Part shown: piece after piece, positions 1-6,312 of the stretch
How positions within the stretch are numbered: position 1 is the stretch's first letter
Layout of the letters: the number at the start of each line of letters is the position of its first letter
NCBI GenBank assembly: GCA_012800665.1
Contig: JAAZIW010000099.1
Location: forward strand, 1 to 6,312
DNA from: Rikenellaceae bacterium
GTDB taxonomy: Bacteria; Bacteroidota; Bacteroidia; Bacteroidales; UBA932
Direction of reading: 5' to 3'
DNA length: 6,312 bases
Program-made: the position numbers and the translations under genes
The notes under the pieces: model-generated
Told to the model about the DNA's origin: nothing
The model's input: only the letters and a program-made list of their open reading frames with translations
The model's database searches: none

Positions 1-120
1 GCCTGATTGCCCTTTCCGACTTTGCAAGCAAAGTCCCGGGCCCGGCCGGGCGGCTGATGCCGCCGCCTTAACGGGGACTAAGCCGTCCCTTAGCCTCTTG
101 CGGCAACTAGTGCCAACCGC
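1..120. other. GC-rich cluster of inverted repeats, identity unknown
   Basis: This stretch is about 65% G+C by direct count (78 of 120), clearly richer than the AT-rich intergenic DNA that follows. It contains consecutive inverted repeats: 18-24 with 29-35 (GACTTTG/CAAAGTC), 49-54 with 59-64 (GGCGGC/GCCGCC, loop TGAT), 74-78 with 85-89 (GGGAC/GTCCC), and 102-105 with 111-114 (GGCA/TGCC). The third hairpin competes with 78-82/89-93 (CTAAG/CTTAG), so that part could switch between two folds. The frame from position 2 is open for 56 codons to a TGA at 170, but its translation resembles no protein I recognise. A structured RNA running off the left edge, or an intergenic repeat element, are both possible. 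I could not match it to RNase P RNA, tmRNA, SRP RNA or 6S RNA. Strand is undetermined. Confidence 0.45.
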
Positions 121-134
121 GATAAATTTATTTC

Positions 135-162
135 AAAAAAACGGGCCGGAATGCAACCGACC
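135..162 (-). terminator. Rho-independent terminator of tRNA-Gln
   Basis: Read on the minus strand, the stem GGTCGG (complement of 157-162) pairs with CCGGCC (complement of 144-149) over a 7-nt loop, with one G-U pair. Two bases later a run of seven T follows (complement of 135-141). It begins 7 bases past the tRNA 3' end, so it most likely ends that transcript. The plus strand has no T-tract after the stem, so it works in one direction only. Confidence 0.8.
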
Positions 163-168
163 TTTCTG

Positions 169-239
169 TTGAGATAGAAGGACTCGAACCCTCACAGACA
201 GAGCCAGAATCTGTAGTGCTACCATTACACCATATCTCA
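169..239 (-). tRNA. tRNA-Gln (anticodon CUG)
   Basis: The minus strand folds into a complete 71-nt cloverleaf. It has a 7-bp acceptor stem TGAGATA/TATCTCA, a short D arm (GTG/CAC around AATGGTAG), an anticodon stem ACAGA/TCTGT, a 7-nt loop TTCTGGC, a 4-nt variable region, and a T arm GAGGG/CCTTC with loop TTCGAGT. The anticodon is CTG at 205-207, which reads the glutamine codon CAG. The weak first pair U1-A72 is a known identity element of tRNA-Gln. The discriminator base is A, and the next bases are CAG, so CCA is not encoded and must be added by nucleotidyltransferase. The gene has its own promoter on the right and terminator on the left, so it appears to be transcribed alone. Confidence 0.95.
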
Positions 240-259
240 ATTTGACATTAAAGGGACTG

Positions 260-290
260 CAAAGATACAATCCTTTTGTAAAATTGCAAA
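260..290 (-). promoter_or_regulatory. Bacteroidota sigma-ABfr-type promoter for tRNA-Gln
   Basis: On the minus strand a -33 box TTTG (complement of 287-290) is followed by exactly 19 bp and then TATCTTTG (complement of 260-267). This is a full match to the published Bacteroides consensus TTTG-N19-21-TAnnTTTG used by the primary sigma factor. Transcription should begin about 5-7 bases past the -7 box, near 253-255, leaving a leader of roughly 15 bases before the tRNA 5' end at 239. The match itself is seen directly; the start site is inferred. Confidence 0.8.
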
Positions 291-435
291 ATTTTTTTAT
301 CCCGCATTTTCAGTTCGCCTGCTTTGATGCGATTTATAAAACTAATATCTCTTTTTATCACCAACATAAATCTATTACATTTATCATTACTTTGGTAAGT
401 GCAGAAAATTACTCTGCAATCTAAAGTTTGTAAGT

Positions 436-1347
436 ATGAGAAAGTATTTATTCCTCCTTATGGCATTTGCGGTCCTTGCAGACTGCGAAAAAAGCCCCTC
501 TTCTCCAAAATTGAAAGAGCGAAAGGATATTGTGCTTACCAAAAGTCAAAAGGAAGTCTTTTCAAAAGGCAACACTTTCGCTTTTAATTTACTTAAAGAA
601 GTGTATCCGCGCGATACAAAACAGGAGGTCTTCATTTCTCCGCTTAGTATGTCATGCGCCCTGAGCATGCTTTCAAACGGAGCCTCAGGAAAAACCTTCA
701 GTGAAATAGCCAATGCTCTGTATTTCAAGGGGATATGGACTACAAAATTCCCTGAAAGCGGAACAAAGCCAATGCCTTTCCACAGCCTCGGAGGAAAAGA
801 TGTGACGAAAGATTTTATGAACGCGGAGTTGCCATGCAAGTTGGGTTACAGCACGGAGCTTACGGCGCAGATGTGTGAACTGCCTTTCGGTAATAAAGCT
901 TTCGTGTTTGACATACTGCTTCCCGATGAAAATGTGGATTTCGATGCTTTCGTAGCCGGTCTCGATGCCGAAAAATGGGATTCAGCAATTTCCAAACTCT
1001 CTTCTCAAGAAGATTTGCGTGTATCTATCCCAAAGATGGATTTGAGTTTTACGGCCGAAAGGAACATACTTATTCCTGCTTTACAGTCTCTCGGAATAGT
1101 TTCGGCCTTCAATGCAAGTGCAGATTTCAGCGCCATGAGCAATATCGCCGTATTCATAGACAGCGTAATTCAAAAAACCCGTTTCCGTATGGATGAGGAT
1201 GGCGCAGAGGCGGCGGTTACCGTTATTACGGGAAGAAATTTAGCAAGCGGGGAGCCCTTCATTGCGGATCACCCTTTTGTATATGCCATCCGCGAAATCT
1301 CCACAAATACCATTCTATTCTTGGGCGCATACAGGGGATTAGAATAA
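436..1347 (+). CDS. Serpin-family predicted lipoprotein with large internal deletion
   Basis: The 303-residue product begins with a lipoprotein-like signal peptide (Lys/Arg start, hydrophobic 4-15, candidate lipobox LADC with Cys17; Asp at -1 is unusual). Serpin landmarks follow: the FISPLSMSCALSML segment (residues 66-79), the strand s3A motif NALYFKGIW (93-101), PFH (114-116), the hinge EDGAEAA (254-260) and the C-terminal HPFVYAI...ILFLG. Full-length serpins carry about 95-100 residues between helix C (NGASGKTFSEIA, 81-92) and NALYFKG. Here the two are joined directly, so the end of helix C, helices D-F and strands s1A-s2A are absent. Typical bacterial serpins with a signal peptide are about 400 residues, which fits this loss. 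Counting from the hinge, P1-P1' would be Ala270-Ser271 (Leu269-Ala270 if counted from the C-terminal side). An inhibitory fold looks unlikely, so this may be a decaying gene that is still in frame. No strong promoter is visible; TTACTTTG at 387-394 is one base off the -7 consensus, with no TTTG at the right distance. Confidence 0.85.
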   Translation: MRKYLFLLMAFAVLADCEKSPSSPKLKERKDIVLTKSQKEVFSKGNTFAFNLLKEVYPRDTKQEVFISPLSMSCALSMLSNGASGKTFSEIANALYFKGIWTTKFPESGTKPMPFHSLGGKDVTKDFMNAELPCKLGYSTELTAQMCELPFGNKAFVFDILLPDENVDFDAFVAGLDAEKWDSAISKLSSQEDLRVSIPKMDLSFTAERNILIPALQSLGIVSAFNASADFSAMSNIAVFIDSVIQKTRFRMDEDGAEAAVTVITGRNLASGEPFIADHPFVYAIREISTNTILFLGAYRGLE

Positions 1348-1353
1348 TCCTGC

Positions 1354-1399
1354 AAAAACAGAAGTCTGCGAATCACGCAGCTATAGAGCAAGACTTTTT
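1354..1399. terminator. Probable bidirectional terminator between serpin gene and ispF
   Basis: AAGTCT-GC (1362-1369) pairs with GC-A-AGACTT (1388-1396), an 8-bp stem with one bulged A. On the plus strand the T-tract at 1395-1399 follows directly, ending the serpin transcript. On the minus strand the stem is followed after three bases by TTTTT (complement of 1354-1358), which could end ispF. A competing inner hairpin CTGCG/CGCAG (1366-1370/1376-1380) overlaps it. The 18-nt loop and short T-tracts make this moderate rather than strong. Confidence 0.5.
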
Positions 1400-1450
1400 A
1401 AAAACATCGCAATGCTTCCGGTTGCTGTTGCTGCGCCTTTGACTAAGCAA

Positions 1451-1939
1451 TTATAGGGCAGGGATTTTGTGAAGCAGCGCAACAGCCCAGCACTCGCAGC
1501 CCTCACCCCTGCCGACAAAGCCCAAGCGCTCTGCAGTGGTAGCTTTTATGCTAATCCGGCTTTTATCCACATTCATCACGGATGCAAGCGCCTCGCACAT
1601 CTGCGGTACCAAAGGACCTATTTTAGGAGCTTGAAGGGCGACGGTAATATCTACATTGGAAACCTCCCAACCGCACTCGCGGACTTTTTTCATCACTATG
1701 CGCAGCAGCTCTTTACTATCGGCTCCCTTCCACTCATCCGAGGTGTCAGGGAACAGCTTGCCGATATCTCCCAAAGCAAGAGCCCCAAGAAGGGCATCAC
1801 AAAGGGCATGAATGGCAACATCGCCGTCAGAGTGAGCCACAAAGCCATTTTCGCTTGGCACAAGCACTCCTCCAAGCCACATCGGCAGCCCGGCGGCTAA
1901 TTTATGCACATCATATCCTTGTCCTATTCTAAAATCCAT
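1451..1939 (-). CDS. ispF: 2-C-methyl-D-erythritol 2,4-cyclodiphosphate synthase (IspF)
   Basis: This enzyme acts in the cytoplasmic MEP isoprenoid pathway. It cyclises 4-diphosphocytidyl-2-C-methyl-D-erythritol 2-phosphate to the 2,4-cyclodiphosphate and releases CMP; the family is a homotrimer with a metal ion at each active site. The 162-residue length is normal. The N-terminal GYDVH supplies the metal ligands Asp10 and His12, and His44 in DVAIHALCDALLG is the third. AHSDGD (35-40), GDIGKLFPDT (57-66) and the C-terminal KATTAERLGFVGRGEG (132-147, with Thr134/Thr135 and Glu137) are all standard for the family, so the enzyme should be active. The ATG at 1939 is supported by the strong -7 box just upstream and by the usual N-terminal distance to GYDVH. 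It stands alone on this strand, convergent with the serpin gene and divergent from the mutL operon. Confidence 0.97.
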   Translation of the reverse strand: MDFRIGQGYDVHKLAAGLPMWLGGVLVPSENGFVAHSDGDVAIHALCDALLGALALGDIGKLFPDTSDEWKGADSKELLRIVMKKVRECGWEVSNVDITVALQAPKIGPLVPQMCEALASVMNVDKSRISIKATTAERLGFVGRGEGCECWAVALLHKIPAL

Positions 1940-1946
1940 AACCCTA

Positions 1947-1979
1947 CAAAATTACGCAAAATTTCACTATTTTTGTAAA
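1947..1979 (-). promoter_or_regulatory. Candidate ispF promoter, near-leaderless
   Basis: On the minus strand TAATTTTG (complement of 1947-1954) matches the Bacteroides -7 consensus TAnnTTTG fully. With a 21-bp spacer, TTTA (complement of 1976-1979) sits where TTTG is expected, one base off. Only 7 bases separate the -7 box from the ispF start codon, so the mRNA would have almost no leader. Start site placement is inferred. Confidence 0.5.
1968..1975 (+). promoter_or_regulatory. Candidate -7 box for the 1982-mutL operon
   Basis: TATTTTTG is a full match to the Bacteroides -7 consensus and lies 6 bases before the ATG at 1982, implying a very short or absent leader. No TTTG lies 19-21 bp upstream, so the -33 element is weak or missing. 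It falls inside the spacer of the divergent ispF promoter, so the two polymerases could not bind together. Confidence 0.45.
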
Positions 1980-1981
1980 CT

Positions 1982-2278
1982 ATGGCATTATTCAATTTTT
2001 TTGGAATATCAGAACACAGAGTGTTCAACCGTAAGCCTATATATTACGACGCCGAAAAGGAAAGGCGCCGCCAAAGAGCCGCTGAACTCAAAGAGGAAAA
2101 AGAAGAAAAACATGCACCCGGAAGCAATATACGCGGGTCTTTAAGGGGTGGAGCTTACAAAAAAACTCGTACCCCCATGAAGACTGTACAAACTATAATA
2201 GGAATAATCACCCTGCTTCTCATTGCCGCCATCCTTTTCTTAATCCTTAAACTCTATCCATACCTGTTCGTCAAATGA
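1982..2278 (+). CDS. Small basic single-TM protein upstream of mutL, function unknown
   Basis: I do not know a function for this 98-residue protein. It starts with a short aromatic segment (LFNFFG, 3-8) and a VFNRKPIYYDAEKERRR stretch (14-30). From memory, similar short Bacteroidota proteins found beside mutL carry a comparable FNxxPxYYDxEKE motif; I cannot verify that here. Residues 24-43 are dense in Glu, Lys and Arg and could form a helix. Residues 47-67 are basic and Gly-rich, and 70-89 form one strongly hydrophobic helix followed by a short tail. This suggests a tail-anchored inner-membrane protein with a cytoplasmic basic domain. Its stop overlaps the mutL start in ATGA, which implies translational coupling. 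The ATG at 1982 is chosen because the -7 box lies 6 bases before it. Confidence 0.85.
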   Translation: MALFNFFGISEHRVFNRKPIYYDAEKERRRQRAAELKEEKEEKHAPGSNIRGSLRGGAYKKTRTPMKTVQTIIGIITLLLIAAILFLILKLYPYLFVK

Positions 2279-4092
2279 GTAAACTGCACGTTTTACCGGT
2301 ACAGCTCGCCAATATGATTGCCGCAGGCGAAGTTGTGCAAAGACCGTCTTCGGTAGTTAAAGAGTTGATGGAAAATGCGGTGGATGCCGGTGCGACCGAT
2401 ATAAAAGTGATTATATCTGATGCAGGACGCACTCTGATTCAGGTGATAGACAACGGTATCGGCATGAGTCCGGCAGATGCTGTTTTATGCTTCGAGAGGC
2501 ATGCCACCTCAAAAATCTCCACTATAGATGACCTGTCTGCAATAGAAAGTTATGGTTTCAGAGGAGAGGCTTTAGCCAGCATTGCGGCTATTGCGGAGCT
2601 TACCCTTCGCACCCGTCGCAAGCAAGACGAAACTGCCATCCAAGTGATTGTACAAGATCATGGCGCTGTTAAAACCTCTTCCGTGGCAGCCCCTGTAGGG
2701 AGCAATTTCGCTGTACGGAATCTTTTTTACAACACTCCCGCCAGACGAAAATTCCTTAAATCGGATAAGGTGGAGCTCAGACACATAGTGGAAGCGTTTA
2801 CAAGAATAGCGCTTACTCAGCCCTCAATTGCTTTCTCGCTTCGCTCGGATGACCGCGACCTTTTCGTATTGCGACCGGCCAAATCGCTCAAATTCAGAAT
2901 ATTAGACCTTATGGGTTCTAATGTCGCGGAGGATGTGGTGGACCTTTACAACGAAACCACCACGCTTACTGTTTCCGGCTTTCTCGCCCGTCCGCAAAGC
3001 GCCAGAAAAACGGTGGCCCATCAATACTTTTTCGTGAATGGCAGATATTTTTCAAGCCCGTATCTGCGTAAAGCCATACTAAAAGGCTATGAAGGCTTCA
3101 TTGTCAAAGACACAATGCCGTCTTGGTTCATTTGGCTGACAGTCGACCCGTCAACGGTAGATGTAAATATCTCCCCGACCAAAAACGAGGTTAAATTCGA
3201 AGAGGAAAGCGTTGTATATCAAACTCTTTATGCATGCGTAAAAGAAACCCTCGGGCGCAATGCCTTTGGCGATGGCATTGACTTCGATGCAGCCGCCGGG
3301 GTGCAGATGCCGATAATCGGACGGCATTTTGATGCAGTTCACGGGCAAATAAAAGAACCTATGCCGCAAATAGACCCGACTTATGACCCCTTCGCAAGCG
3401 GCAATATTGGTTTCGAAAATGAAGGTTTGGGTTTTCCCGGGTCCGATGTTTTCGGCTCTCCTGGCGAACTTGAAGCCGGAGGCGCTCATCATACACAAGG
3501 ACAAGACTTCTTCAAACTCTTTCCTCAAACCCCAAAGCTCCTTATAGTCAAAGGGAAATATCTTGTAGGAACGGCCGCTTCGGGGCTGATGGTAGTTAAT
3601 ATCCGGCGTGCAGTTGAACGGGTTGCCTACGAAAAATCGCTAAGGGCCTTATCCTGCAACGAACATGTCTCCCAACGGGCTCTTTTCCCCGTTTCGGTAC
3701 AGGTCGGTACACAGGCATGCCTGCTATTCGAAAGCAACGCAAATTATCTTACTTCTCTCGGCTTTGACATTACCCCCTTCGGAAATGATACAGTAGTGGT
3801 GAATGCCGTGCCTGAAGGTCTTTCTTGCGAGCCCGGAAAAGTACAGCAAATGGTGCAGGATATGATTTTGATTCTTTCCGACACCCCTGTCGGGGGCCTT
3901 CAGGATGCGGTTTTTGCTTCCTATGCGGCAAAATTCGCCACACTCGAATCGCTTAATTTCAGTATAAACAGCCCGGAGGAAGGGCAGGCCCTGATTGATG
4001 CTCTTTTTGCGTGCGAAAATGCCGAACTTACTCCCTCCGGAAAACGAATTCTCGGCATAGTTTCTGTTGAAGAATTGGACAAAAAATTTTAA
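2275..4092 (+). CDS. mutL: DNA mismatch repair protein MutL
   Basis: MutL couples mismatch recognition by MutS to downstream strand removal. The 605-residue product has the N-terminal GHKL ATPase motifs: Glu30 and Asn34 in KELMENAVDAGA, DNGIGM (59-64), and GFRGEAL (94-100). The transducer-like domain ends in DVNISPTKNEVKF (296-308) with the ATP-contacting Lys303; the usual His of DVNxHP is Ser300. A linker low in charge and rich in Gly and Pro (about 365-417) leads to the C-terminal dimerisation domain (418-605). There the endonuclease motif DQHA(x)2E(x)4E is eroded to NIRRAVERVAYE (442-453), so metal-dependent nicking is unlikely. QRALFP (467-472) fits the sliding-clamp-binding consensus of MutL. 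The start overlaps the upstream stop by 4 bp and has no Shine-Dalgarno sequence, so expression probably relies on coupling. Confidence 0.96.
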   Translation: MSKLHVLPVQLANMIAAGEVVQRPSSVVKELMENAVDAGATDIKVIISDAGRTLIQVIDNGIGMSPADAVLCFERHATSKISTIDDLSAIESYGFRGEALASIAAIAELTLRTRRKQDETAIQVIVQDHGAVKTSSVAAPVGSNFAVRNLFYNTPARRKFLKSDKVELRHIVEAFTRIALTQPSIAFSLRSDDRDLFVLRPAKSLKFRILDLMGSNVAEDVVDLYNETTTLTVSGFLARPQSARKTVAHQYFFVNGRYFSSPYLRKAILKGYEGFIVKDTMPSWFIWLTVDPSTVDVNISPTKNEVKFEEESVVYQTLYACVKETLGRNAFGDGIDFDAAAGVQMPIIGRHFDAVHGQIKEPMPQIDPTYDPFASGNIGFENEGLGFPGSDVFGSPGELEAGGAHHTQGQDFFKLFPQTPKLLIVKGKYLVGTAASGLMVVNIRRAVERVAYEKSLRALSCNEHVSQRALFPVSVQVGTQACLLFESNANYLTSLGFDITPFGNDTVVVNAVPEGLSCEPGKVQQMVQDMILILSDTPVGGLQDAVFASYAAKFATLESLNFSINSPEEGQALIDALFACENAELTPSGKRILGIVSVEELDKKF

Positions 4093-4093
4093 T

Positions 4094-4780
4094 ATGCAAT
4101 ATTACTATAGACAAAGCCGTCCGCAAATTCCGCCTGTGACGCTTAATATAATCATTATCAACACCTTGATTTTCTTGGCAACGCTAATCAACGAAGATTT
4201 CATGATTGGCACCTTCGGTCTTTTCTATCCGACTTCACGCTTTTTCCGTTGGTGGCAGCCCATTACACACATGTTTATGCATGGCGGATTTTGGCATATT
4301 TTCTTTAATATGTACGCCCTGTTTATTTTCGGCATTGCGGTGGAAAGGACTATCGGTTCGCGCAAGTTCCTGCTGTTCTATTTTTTATGCGGACTCGGAG
4401 CAGCGGCGCTTCATACAGGGGTGCAAGCTATCAGGGTGGCGTCTTATATGAATCAGATGGCGGAAGGCGTTTCTACTGCCGCAACCGCTTACGGGCGCTT
4501 GAAAATGATACCGACGGTAGGAGCTTCGGGGGCGGTTTACGGTGTGCTGCTCTCATATGCATTCCTTTATCCGCAAAACAGATTGATGCTGATATTCCCG
4601 CCGATTTCGCTTCCGGCAAAATGGATGGTGACAATATTCTTGGCGATAGAATTGCTTATCGGCGTAACGGGAACAGCGGACAGAGTAGCGCATTTCGCTC
4701 ATTTGGGAGGCGCACTTGTAGGGTGGCTGCTGATGCGTTATTGGAGGAAAAAAGGCACTCTCTATAATCAGGGATGGTAG
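4094..4780 (+). CDS. Rhomboid-family intramembrane serine protease
   Basis: Rhomboids cut transmembrane substrates inside the membrane with a Ser-His pair. This 228-residue protein has about six hydrophobic segments: near 17-32, 66-82, 92-112, 140-160, 177-192 and 202-218. The family motifs are intact: WQPITHMFMHGG with HxxxN at His68-Asn72 in the second segment, GASGAVYG with nucleophile Ser145, and HFAHLGGALVG with the catalytic His203. It should be an active protease; the substrate cannot be told. I place the start at 4094, one base after the mutL stop. An in-frame ATG at 4067 lies within mutL and would add only nine polar residues with no family resemblance. The one-base spacing points to co-transcription with mutL. 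The basic end RYWRKKGTL is a likely cytoplasmic tail. Confidence 0.95.
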   Translation: MQYYYRQSRPQIPPVTLNIIIINTLIFLATLINEDFMIGTFGLFYPTSRFFRWWQPITHMFMHGGFWHIFFNMYALFIFGIAVERTIGSRKFLLFYFLCGLGAAALHTGVQAIRVASYMNQMAEGVSTAATAYGRLKMIPTVGASGAVYGVLLSYAFLYPQNRLMLIFPPISLPAKWMVTIFLAIELLIGVTGTADRVAHFAHLGGALVGWLLMRYWRKKGTLYNQGW

Positions 4781-4793
4781 ATTCCGGGCGCTT

Positions 4794-4839
4794 TATCGGT
4801 GCTGTGTAAGAGCACTTGCTTGACCGATAGGCGGCCGCC
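4794..4839 (+). promoter_or_regulatory. Inverted repeat and palindrome ahead of tsaC
   Basis: TATCGGT (4794-4800) and ACCGATA (4823-4829) form a perfect 7-bp inverted repeat around 22 bases that hold a competing hairpin GTGCT/AGCAC (4799-4803/4811-4815). The 10-base palindrome GGCGGCCGCC (4830-4839) follows at once. No T-tract follows, so it is not a standard terminator. It could be a leader structure, an RNA processing site or a protein-binding site. It is the only real gap (84 bp) in the gene set. No TAnnTTTG box is visible here, so I do not see a separate promoter. Confidence 0.4.
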
Positions 4840-4854
4840 GGCAAATAATGTAAG

Positions 4855-4859
4855 GGGAG
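4855..4859 (+). promoter_or_regulatory. Shine-Dalgarno-like site that fixes the tsaC start
   Basis: GGGAG lies 5 bases before the ATG at 4865. Such sites are uncommon in Bacteroidota and none is seen at the right distance before the other genes here. It favours 4865 over the in-frame ATG at 4799, which would add 22 residues of no family resemblance that run through the inverted repeat. Confidence 0.55.
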
Positions 4860-4864
4860 ATTTT

Positions 4865-5521
4865 ATGAACATAGCAGATATAATTAGCGAAGCCTTAGAT
4901 GTACTTAAGCGCGGAGGCATCATTCTCTACCCCACCGACACCATTTGGGGTATAGGTTGCGATGCGTGCAATGAGGAGGCGGTGCGTAAGGTGCTCGCCC
5001 TCAAAAAGCGCAATGAGGCAAAATCGCTGATACTGTTAGCCTCCGACCTCGATATGGTGGCGAGGTATATAGATATTATTCCCCCGATAGCAATAGATTT
5101 GGTAGAGGTTAATGATGCCCCGATGACGATAATTTATCCCGGGGCGATAGTGGCGGATTCGAAAGGAGGGGCGGCGAAAGGAACAAGCTTTGGCTTGGCG
5201 CTGTCGGTGGTTGCGGAAGATGGCAGTGTCGGAATACGTATTCCTATAGTTAATTCTGCCGGAGCTATTTTCTGTAATAAATTGATTTACAAGCTCCGCA
5301 AACCTTTGGTTTCGACCTCTGCCAACATTTCCGGAGAGCCCGCACCAAGCCGTTTCAGCGAGATTTCTAAAGAAATTATAGAGGGCGTGGATTATGTGGT
5401 TCCGGAGAGTTTTATTGTAGAGGAGAGGGGAAAAATACGTTTTGACGACAGTGCGACAGGGAAATCTTCCCAAATAATAAAGCTTGGAGTAAATGGGGAG
5501 GTAAAAGTTATCAGATTCTAA
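4865..5521 (+). CDS. tsaC: L-threonylcarbamoyladenylate synthase (TsaC/Sua5/YrdC family)
   Basis: This cytoplasmic enzyme makes threonylcarbamoyl-AMP from threonine, bicarbonate and ATP. The TsaB-TsaD-TsaE proteins then transfer the group to A37 of tRNAs reading ANN codons (t6A). The 218-residue product is a single YrdC domain without the C-terminal Sua5 extension. Visible family motifs are LYPTDTIWGIGCDA (21-34), the basic KKRNEAKS segment (47-54; the usual KxRxxxKP has Ser for Pro), MTIIYPG (87-93), GSVGIRIP (120-127) and PLVSTSANISG (147-157). Between YPG and GSVGIR there is an extra stretch rich in Lys, Gly and Ala (about 96-115), by my recollection 10-15 residues longer than in Bacteroides relatives. 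The downstream gene begins 2 bases after its stop, so the two are co-transcribed. Confidence 0.94.
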   Translation: MNIADIISEALDVLKRGGIILYPTDTIWGIGCDACNEEAVRKVLALKKRNEAKSLILLASDLDMVARYIDIIPPIAIDLVEVNDAPMTIIYPGAIVADSKGGAAKGTSFGLALSVVAEDGSVGIRIPIVNSAGAIFCNKLIYKLRKPLVSTSANISGEPAPSRFSEISKEIIEGVDYVVPESFIVEERGKIRFDDSATGKSSQIIKLGVNGEVKVIRF

Positions 5522-5523
5522 TA

Positions 5524-6312
5524 ATGGAGATTTTTTATTCGGAAGATATTAGAGAAGATGTTCTCTGCTTGGATGCCGATGAAACCGCTCATTGTATGCA
5601 GGTGCTTAGGCATAAGGCGGGGGATTCGATTAAGGTGATAGACGGACGGGGCACCCTGTACCATTGCATTCTGCTCGATGAAGATTATGGCGGCTTATCA
5701 GAAGGAAAGAGTAAAGCCGCCAAGGGTGCGAAAGACTCTAAGGCAAACCGAAAAAAGGGACCGGAGAAAGTTTGGGCGCGCATTGAAGGCGCCGAAACGG
5801 ACTGGGGCGGGTATCCATATCATCTGACTTTAGCCGTCTGCCCGACAAAAAATCTCGACCGATATGAATGGATGGCCGAAAAGCTTACCGAGCTTGGGAT
5901 AGATGTGCTTGCGCCCGTAATTGGAGAACGCTCCGAACGCCGCGTGCTCAAACTCGACAGGCTCAAGCGAATTCTTCTTTCTGCCACAAAGCAGTCGTTG
6001 AAAGGAGCCATCCCTACGCTTACAGAGCCGAAAACCGTAATGGAGTTTATAGAGAACTCTTGCCGGAAGGTAGAAGAGCTTCGACTTATAGGTTATTGCT
6101 CCGATGAGGTGCATCCGCGGACCAATATAATGGAGGAGATAAAAATATTTTTGAATGAGACATCTGGCGACAAAAAATGCTCAAAGCCAAAAATTGTGAT
6201 TCTGATTGGGCCGGAAGGGGATTTCAGTCCTGAGGAAGTTCGTGCCGCAATGGCCGCAGGTTTTATTCCCATAACGCTCGGAAGTTCCCGTTTCCGCATA
6301 GAAACCGCCGCC
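5524..6312 (+). CDS. rsmE: 16S rRNA (uracil-1498-N3)-methyltransferase RsmE, 3' end cut by window
   Basis: RsmE methylates N3 of U1498 in 16S rRNA in the assembled 30S subunit using S-adenosylmethionine; it is a SPOUT-fold dimer. The frame is open from the ATG at 5524 to the window edge (263 codons, no stop). The N-terminal PUA-like domain (1-95) holds HCMQVLRHKAGD (23-34) and IDGRG (39-43). The methyltransferase domain (from about 98) shows LAVCPTKNLDRYEWMAEK (103-120), ELGID (123-127), GERSERR (134-140), SATKQSLKGAIP (153-164), the knot motif LIGPEGDFSPEE (227-238), and LGSSRFRIETAA (252-263). Only about 12-18 residues should be missing. Residues 57-82 form a Lys/Ala/Gly-rich insertion that makes the protein longer than the usual 235-250. 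It follows tsaC by 2 bases with no Shine-Dalgarno sequence nearby (GGGGAGG at 5495-5501 is too far). Confidence 0.95.
   Translation, partial: MEIFYSEDIREDVLCLDADETAHCMQVLRHKAGDSIKVIDGRGTLYHCILLDEDYGGLSEGKSKAAKGAKDSKANRKKGPEKVWARIEGAETDWGGYPYHLTLAVCPTKNLDRYEWMAEKLTELGIDVLAPVIGERSERRVLKLDRLKRILLSATKQSLKGAIPTLTEPKTVMEFIENSCRKVEELRLIGYCSDEVHPRTNIMEEIKIFLNETSGDKKCSKPKIVILIGPEGDFSPEEVRAAMAAGFIPITLGSSRFRIETAA

Overview
The window looks like a chromosomal segment from a member of the Bacteroidota, most likely order Bacteroidales. The evidence is promoter boxes of the Bacteroides type (TTTG, about 19-21 bp, TAnnTTTG), mostly no Shine-Dalgarno sequences, a tRNA gene without an encoded CCA end, a MutL with a Bacteroidota-style C-terminus, and a small basic single-TM protein directly in front of mutL. 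Species cannot be named from this sequence.

Layout from left to right. Positions 1-120 are a GC-rich (about 65% by count) cluster of inverted repeats with no convincing coding content. Positions 135-290 hold a complete tRNA-Gln(CUG) transcription unit on the minus strand, with promoter, tRNA and rho-independent terminator. A serpin-like predicted lipoprotein follows on the plus strand (436-1347). It lacks roughly 90-100 residues from the middle of the serpin fold, with no frameshift. It converges on ispF (minus strand, 1451-1939), and a stem with T-tracts on both sides separates the two genes. ispF and the next plus-strand gene diverge from a 42-bp gap whose two -7 boxes lie so close to the start codons that both mRNAs may be almost leaderless.

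From 1982 to the right edge the plus strand carries a compact, probably co-transcribed gene set: a 98-residue membrane-anchored protein of unknown function, mutL (4-bp overlap), a rhomboid protease (1-bp gap), tsaC/ywlC (84-bp gap with an inverted repeat), and rsmE (2-bp gap, cut off by the window end). Apart from the serpin these are housekeeping roles: isoprenoid synthesis, mismatch repair, intramembrane proteolysis, tRNA t6A37 synthesis and 16S rRNA m3U1498 methylation. I do not see a dedicated multi-gene novel system. The observations most worth checking are the internally deleted serpin, the back-to-back near-leaderless promoters, the MutL with an eroded endonuclease motif, and the Lys/Gly/Ala-rich insertions in two adjacent RNA-modification enzymes.
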